Part shown: positions 14,301 to 15,033 of the stretch, one piece after another
Layout: every line of letters starts with the position of its first letter
How positions within the stretch are numbered: position 1 is the first letter of the stretch
Assembly: GCA_964390795.1 (NCBI GenBank)
Contig: CAYMLQ010000108.1
Location: forward strand, 1-15,033
Direction: 5' to 3'
From: CAYMLQ01 sp964390795
GTDB lineage: Bacteria > Verrucomicrobiota > Kiritimatiellia > RFP12 > UBA1067
Length of the DNA: 15,033 bases
Made by a program: the position numbers and the translations under genes
The notes under the pieces: generated by a model
Databases searched by the model: none
Told to the model about the DNA's origin: nothing
What the model saw: only the letters and a program-made list of their open reading frames with translations

Positions 14301-14680
14301 GGCACGCATCAGGTCAAGTCTCAGACCTGAGCCGCGCACAAGACGACGCCGACCGTGATGGCCGGAGCAATGCCGACGAATACACCAGCGGCACCAACCC
14401 GCAGGACTCAAACGACGTTTTCACCGTATCGATCGTCATGAACGCCCAGAGTTCCGTCGTAGGCTTTGGAACACTTCCCGCATCCGGTTATGGCTACAGC
14501 GGACTGGCCCGCTATTACGATCTGATCCAAACAACGAACCTGGCCTCGGGTGCCTGGGCGCCCGTGTCCGGACTCTCCAGCATGCCCGGCTTTGGCCAAT
14601 ACGTGTCTGTGACGAACACGCTTCCCGTGCCGCAGCGGTTTTTCCGCGGCCGAGTCTGGCTCCAGCCGGTCGGACCCTAA
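5330..14680 (+). CDS. Giant secreted four-haem multidomain protein (3116 aa)
   Basis: An N-terminal signal peptide (basic residues 2-9, hydrophobic core 10-24, cleavage near 25-28) shows export. Domains in order: autotransporter-type beta-strand repeats and two LamG-like domains (about 30-967); HzsA-like propeller and two c-haem sites, C1501-C1504-H1505 and C1551-C1554-H1555 (972-1683); proline-rich linker; FGE/SUMF-like domain (1737-2026); PKD, PKD and a PKD-like domain (2031-2307); YVTN-type propeller (2308-2667); di-haem peroxidase-like module with C2691-C2694-H2695 and C2801-C2804-H2805 (2668-2897); InlB-type repeat (2904-2969); calcium-binding-like tail (2971-3030) and a beta-rich end. 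The core matches the 1051-residue protein upstream. There is no beta-barrel, sortase or PEP-CTERM signal. The frame is intact over 9.35 kb, so it is probably functional. A cell-surface or periplasmic redox role is inferred; the substrate is unknown. It is transcribed alone from its own promoter. Confidence 0.88.
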   Translation: MKPNAVVRRVIASATFIFAASTALGVSQTWSGGGANGNWSTPANWASGVAPVTSDSLVFAGSTVANTNDFTAGTVFSGLTFSAGAGAFTLSGNRVVLDGHVTDSATVAQQVNMALGLGTAGRVFTVVTNGQLIVSKPISGIPGVVKDGPGTLTLCTTNLYAGATTISNGTLRLDQSGAGAPVAGMLYWLDASDSATLTVTVSNRVSQWSDKSGNSLHFTQAAAVRQPLLVANALSGKPVLRFDGVSNRLVLGTSTAPQTVFIVNKVSSGGNLKGIWGVNQSDTGLRMASATTWAQPGNVNDFGNPAGSAMYINGVETSAFTAGAAYLLEVARSSSTTYAATGLGDYFASGTVPPRPFSGDIAEVLVYGRALSVAERQQVEAYLALKWLGGPGPCRDLLPAATTVSLTSESATLDLNGTSQSLGSLAGVAGSRVLLGTATLTVGGEGASSKFSGILSGAGALTKTGTGTLTIAAENAYAGATTISNGTVRFEPCGFGSPLPGMLYWLDAADRATLTVDGANRVSQWSDKSGNSRHFTQAAAARQPLLVAGALGARPALRFDGVTNRLVLGSATAPQTVFIVTKVTLAAGNGGIWGINQADTGLRLNNATTWYQPGNGNDFGNPAGSDMLINGVVTNGFTAGSAHLLEVTRSSSLAFPATGLGDYFSAGSNPPRPFGGDIAEVLVYGSALTLAQRQQVETYLAAKWLGGPGTGSDLLPTTTAVNLTTNSATLDLNGTSQSLASLAGVAGSRVLLGNATLTVGGGNASCAFSGVLSGAGALTKGGSGTLSLGGTNTFVGKTLLSGGKIKLLSGGALEGSTNLTLASGTVFDVSAVPPFTVSTGRRLSGAGSVTGLVAVASGGTVAPGNTRGTLTFQSGLTLQNNSSVEVEVDTSSDLLRISGGTFTCPSSGRTRIDLGAGGSLGKFTLIDWTGATPSGVTTNAFALGAVPAGFLGSLQVVGTTLQVTLVPGGPQSIATNTLASLRLAISDLAQRYPSDYGPKSPGYLARLTAIEADFLGGSLTADSAYQFLKRDALVMNNPALAFNRLLFVRRSSGVGLPANWQNVSSVGDTSCNDTFAVLDITNNAVSTLYTPAMTQFLGYPNLHWNGDRVLFTGQALSNGVRSYAVFEMKVDGTGLKQVSPSAGTDIDWFDACYLPCGDLLMASTATFAGVPCVTGGDYVGNLYRVTTSGTVRQLTFDQDQNWGPTILSDGRVMFTRWEYSDTAHYFTRILFTMMPDGLEQFARYGSGSYFPNTLFDAKPIPGKPSQFVSVVSGHHGVAREGELMLFDEAVGTFEADGILHRYCGPNPVVPEIRDQYIDERNPWPRFVQPCPLDEKQLVVSARTSSSSKFGLYLVDSFDNITTLCADSGGALMHALPIKAVPTPPVIPDRVKPTSTNGIVNVSDLYFGPGLKEVPRGKIKNLRVYSVHYGYRGQGGHVNIGVDGPWDVHRILGTVPVYADGSASFYAPANTPISVQPLDEEGKALQLFRSWYTVMPGESVSCAGCHEERNVGMVNQATLAARKQPDAITPWFGPERGFSFLREVQPVLDQHCAGCHGGSGGPTNAAPDLYTTGRVVPPSTGNSFPQSYLNLHRYVRRTGNEGYLRMNNAGEWHADTSELIQMLQKGHYGVSLGADDWSRLVTWIDLNVPAWGLWGEHSSAGNYANAHARRLQTMRDYANVTTDPELYPTPDPARGAFVAPAAPPPLTPVAPPADSLFDAAGAKTRRNAATNSATPAELTCSLGNGVTLTLALIPAGRVLMGSASGYRDEAPQTVVTNSQPFYMAKFEVMNKQYALFDPSHNSGFVPVIGKDHNAAGWSCTNATQPVIRVSWSDAMKYCEWLTKKTGRRFSLPTEAQWEYACRAGTASDMWYGPTAVAWTNRTQLIAGDGFYVSGMLDNLAGLERQNNPTPGQSFSGSTPPWHLVNTSIRDAWVATADAATLASNPFGLCGMHGNAAEWTRSTYAPYPYAADDGRNRAVYTGAEWLNLRKVVRGGSCEDRERRATASFRTALYAWQRGYNVGFRVVADVSAAQSGLPVASVTASPTNGTAALTVTFDGSASHDEDGTLFAYAWDFGDGAAASGDPAVTHTYTVPGDYAAILTVTDNDGFTSTVTNRISVLVKMNNALAPIALFTATPSAGAAPCRVTFDGAASSAPGGTLAAWYWDFGDGLAGSGVTVGHTYRQAGRYPVSLTVINSTGQRDTRTDTVTVTGAGGNRAPLVEAGLAGVAASGVATPLAGFASDDALPLSPGTLTVTWSKLKGPGTVAFGNACVTNTTVTFSTNGLYVLQLAASDGELTGADSVRVTVSDQGVYHSPQEVAWSPDGSLLAVADVTAHALAVVAPASAQVVRTVPLAGEPRDLVWSATNRLWVSEHDAGSVAEIDPFTGAVLRRLTVGPKPSGLALAPGKGLLLVADRGLDRLALLDLASGETRAHVSVVREPVFVTVTPDQQFALVANHLPLGDGRDPLLGAALSLINLNDPREAYQIPLPAGASSVQRPVCSPDGRWAYVPHLQGRSHLPTTQLSRGWVSTCAASIIDLQSKRVYTTALFDQSVDGAANPWGAALSADGGTLWVSLPGVRELASLNLRGLHALLAADPGLLEHLGYDLSTLYSSGLVQRFPLAAEGPRGIALAPGQTQVAVAAYFAGQVVLVGTNGVTATVVALGPQAAEDTLRRGERLFHDANGSYQRWVSCVTCHPGVRADGMNWDMMNDGFGNSKNTKSLLHAAHTEPAMWTGIRANAMVGVQAGFKFIEFQAHPQQDYDDIHNFLISLEPEPSPYWVNGKLTPDAVQGKAIFESSEAKCLRCHRSDYYYAHTNKYDVGTRHTGDWTQNDITGYVPPPLHELWRTAPYLHDGSAQSMRDVLTIFNTEDRHGKTSHLSANQLDQLASYLLQIGGDIPSASTNACTLEVVNGDGGGLYLPGSTVTIAAMDDPPGLTFTGWTGQPVVEPSAAATILVMPDADASATAHFQDLPGLPDSNGDGLPDSWTWLHFGHASGQVSDLSRAQDDADRDGRSNADEYTSGTNPQDSNDVFTVSIVMNAQSSVVGFGTLPASGYGYSGLARYYDLIQTTNLASGAWAPVSGLSSMPGFGQYVSVTNTLPVPQRFFRGRVWLQPVGP
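5771..6721 (+). repeat. 951-bp in-frame tandem repeat, copy 1
   Basis: Runs from the first to the second beta-strand repeat and covers one LamG-like domain. The period is exactly 951 bases (317 codons) and copy 2 follows directly. Equivalent landmarks (GMLYWLDA, QWSDKSGN, KWLGGPG, LDLNGTSQSL) recur at this spacing with no net insertion or deletion. Confidence 0.85.
6722..7672 (+). repeat. 951-bp in-frame tandem repeat, copy 2
   Basis: Second copy of the LamG plus beta-strand unit, followed at 7673 by a third beta-strand repeat that then diverges into the passenger tail. The two copies are clearly similar at nucleotide level with many third-position changes, so this is an old duplication, not an assembly duplication. 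Confidence 0.85.
8243..10378 (+). other. Domain region: HzsA-like propeller and di-haem segment of the giant protein
   Basis: Residues 972-1683. It parallels residues about 25-757 of the 1051-residue protein block by block: 'LLFVRR', 'LPANWQNV', 'LHWNGDRVLFTGQ', 'GVPCV' (C1172), 'LTFDQDQNW', 'RWEYSDTAHYFTRILFTM', 'SGHHGV', 'GVDGPWDVHRILGTVPV', 'RSWYTVMPGE' leading into C1501-C1504-H1505, then 'FGPERGFSF', C1551-C1554-H1555 and 'TWIDLNVPAWG'. The closest named family I know is the hydrazine synthase alpha subunit, where the propeller and middle domain carry one c-haem and the C-terminal domain another. Confidence 0.75.
10538..11407 (+). other. Domain region: FGE/SUMF-like domain of the giant protein
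   Basis: Residues 1737-2026. The fold signature is clear: 'LIPAGRVLMGS', 'EVMNKQYALF', 'TQPVIRVSWSDAMKYCEWL', 'RFSLPTEAQWEYACRAGT', 'GLCGMHGNAAEW' (W1957), 'VVRGGSC' (G1992-C1995) and the ending 'GYNVGFRVV'. True formylglycine-generating enzymes carry a catalytic cysteine pair three and eight residues after GGS; here those positions are D and A, so sulfatase activation is unlikely. Confidence 0.8.
11420..12250 (+). other. Domain region: PKD domains of the giant protein
   Basis: Residues about 2031-2307. Two classical PKD domains show 'WDFGDG' with a following 'HTY' and 'LTV' strand (about 2033-2118 and 2122-2212). A third, more divergent, PKD- or REJ-like domain follows, ending 'LQLAASDGELTGADSVRVTV'. 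These Ig-like folds usually act as spacers or binding modules in secreted proteins; here they separate the two haem halves. Confidence 0.82.
12251..13330 (+). other. Domain region: YVTN-type beta-propeller of the giant protein
   Basis: Residues 2308-2667. Repeated blades show 'PQEVAWSPDGSLLAVAD', 'GEPRDLVWSATNRLWVSE', 'PSGLALAPGKGLLLVAD', 'PVFVTVTPDQQFALVAN', 'RPVCSPDGRWAYV' and 'PRGIALAPGQTQVAVA'. This is the YncE/YVTN style of propeller. It is directly joined to the peroxidase-like module, a pairing also known in other bacteria. Confidence 0.8.
13331..14020 (+). other. Domain region: di-haem cytochrome c peroxidase/MauG-like module of the giant protein
   Basis: Residues 2668-2897. It begins 'GERLFHDANG', then C2691-C2694-H2695, a middle section, 'GKAIFESSEAKCLRCH' with C2801-C2804-H2805, and the hallmark 'APYLHDGS' (Y2849, H2851) with 'LASYLLQIGGD' at the end. 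Di-haem enzymes of this family reduce hydrogen peroxide or oxidise protein or organic substrates in the periplasm. Confidence 0.78.
14039..14677 (+). other. Domain region: InlB-type repeat, calcium-binding-like tail and C-terminal beta domain
   Basis: Residues 2904-3116. 'LEVVNGDGGGLYLPGSTVTI' with 'FTGWTG' and 'ATAHF' is an InlB B-type repeat. 'DSNGDGLPDSW' (D2975) and 'DRDGRSNADEYTSGTNP' (D3008) are thrombospondin-3-like calcium-binding segments. The last 85 residues, with 'YYDLIQTTNLASGAWAPVSG' and 'PQRFFRGRV', match a C-terminal beta domain common in Verrucomicrobiota and Lentisphaerota secreted proteins. Confidence 0.7.
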
Positions 14681-14700
14681 GTCCATCTCCGCTTCGAGTT

Positions 14701-14709
14701 GCCCGCTTT
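14701..14709 (+). repeat. 9-bp target-site duplication, left
   Basis: GCCCGCTTT directly abuts the left terminal inverted repeat; the identical 9-mer abuts the right one at 14969-14977. Confidence 0.85.
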
Positions 14710-14968
14710 GTAATCGGTTGGTGTCAGGGGGTGGCAGCTTTAATGCGAGGGACAACGGAAGGGTGTCGGCAGATGTAACGGATTCGTTTTTCCGAACATG
14801 CGAGCGGAAACCGGAACAACCGACCTCGCGCCATGGTGCCGTTTGGAGGGCGAACCTGCGGTGAGCCGCGCGGGTGAATGTCGCGAAGCGGCTCGGCACA
14901 GCCTCGCCCTCCAGCCCATGGGAACAGCTTCCGCTACTCCTCGCGAGAATCTGCCACCAACCGATTAC
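14710..14968. mobile_element. Non-autonomous MITE-like element (259 bp)
   Basis: The ends are 18-base terminal inverted repeats, GTAATCGGTTGGTGTCAG at 14710-14727 and its reverse complement at 14951-14968 with one mismatch (17/18). An exact 9-bp direct repeat flanks both ends at the precise junctions, the mark of transposition. The interior encodes no credible protein; a 72-codon frame crossing it runs past the right end and resembles nothing. It contains a strong hairpin (14831-14921). The element lies 29 bases after the stop of the giant gene. It was presumably moved by a full-length transposase elsewhere in the genome; the TIR starts GTAA, as in IS66, but IS66 gives 8-bp duplications, so I leave the family open. 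Confidence 0.82.
14831..14921. repeat. Strong palindromic hairpin inside the MITE
   Basis: TGGAGGGCGA (14844-14853) pairs perfectly with TCGCCCTCCA (14904-14913), and inside it GAGCCGC (14863-14869) pairs with GCGGCTC (14888-14894). CCATGG flanks the structure at 14831-14836 and 14916-14921. The multi-stem GC-rich shape is typical of dispersed repeats and could also act as a transcription barrier after the giant gene, although no T-tract follows. Confidence 0.7.
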
Positions 14969-14977
14969 GCCCGCTTT
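14969..14977 (+). repeat. 9-bp target-site duplication, right
   Basis: GCCCGCTTT, identical to 14701-14709. From 14978 to the window end (56 bases) I see no further feature. Confidence 0.85.
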
Positions 14978-15033
14978 CACGGGGCGCATCTGCGATCAGG
15001 TGCATCCCCAAAGTGACTAGCCGACAGCCGTAA

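Noticed and set aside
1327..14680. Evidence for anammox metabolism from the hydrazine synthase-like proteins.
   Set aside because: No HzsB/HzsC, hydrazine dehydrogenase or nitrite reductase genes are present in the window, and the first haem site lacks the reported tyrosine ligand position. Only fold-level similarity is claimed.
14681..14700. Terminator directly after the giant gene.
   Set aside because: No stem with a T-tract is visible in the 29 bases between the stop and the element; the hairpin inside the element lacks a T-tract.
14798..15016. 72-codon plus-strand frame near the right end.
   Set aside because: It crosses the hairpin and the right end of the transposed element and its target duplication, so it cannot be a conserved gene.
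1..15033. CRISPR arrays, tRNA or rRNA genes.
   Set aside because: No short evenly spaced repeats, tRNA cloverleaf or rRNA sequence was seen on either strand.

Overview
High-GC bacterial DNA, probably from a member of the PVC superphylum (Verrucomicrobiota, Kiritimatiellota or Lentisphaerota). The assignment rests on gene content: very large secreted proteins that mix autotransporter-type beta-strand repeats, LamG-like, PKD and beta-propeller domains with c-type haems, a C-terminal 'NGDGLPDSW / DRDGRSNADE' calcium-binding type tail, and a small conserved membrane protein typical of these groups. No rRNA marker is present, so the phylum call is an inference. A run of exactly 100 N shows this is a scaffolded draft, probably metagenomic.

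Layout. 1-107 is the 3' end of pnp (S1 domain tail of PNPase), followed at once by a perfect 12-bp-stem terminator and then ruvC (153-677). A conserved 168-residue protein of unknown function (679-1185, minus) converges on ruvC with one base between the stops. The rest of the window is dominated by two related secreted haem proteins on the plus strand: a 1051-residue protein (1327-4482) and a 3116-residue giant (5330-14680). Between them lies a 149-residue single-pass membrane protein on the minus strand (4496-4945) and an intergenic region containing the assembly gap.

The two large proteins share one core: a region resembling the hydrazine synthase alpha subunit (HzsA-like propeller followed by two CxxCH c-haem sites) joined through a proline-rich linker to a sulfatase-modifying-factor (FGE/SUMF) fold lacking the catalytic cysteine pair. 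The giant adds an N-terminal passenger of two 317-residue repeats (LamG-like plus beta-strand repeat). At its C-terminal side it adds two PKD domains and a PKD-like domain, a YVTN-type propeller, a second di-haem module of the cytochrome c peroxidase/MauG type, an InlB-type repeat and a calcium-binding-like tail. It therefore has four c-haem sites in two separate modules in one polypeptide. A surface or periplasmic redox role is the natural inference; the substrate is unknown, and nothing here indicates anammox metabolism.

Downstream of the giant gene, 14701-14977 holds a clear small transposed element: an exact 9-bp direct repeat flanks 18-bp terminal inverted repeats (17/18) around a 259-bp non-coding core that contains a strong hairpin. 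It looks like a MITE.
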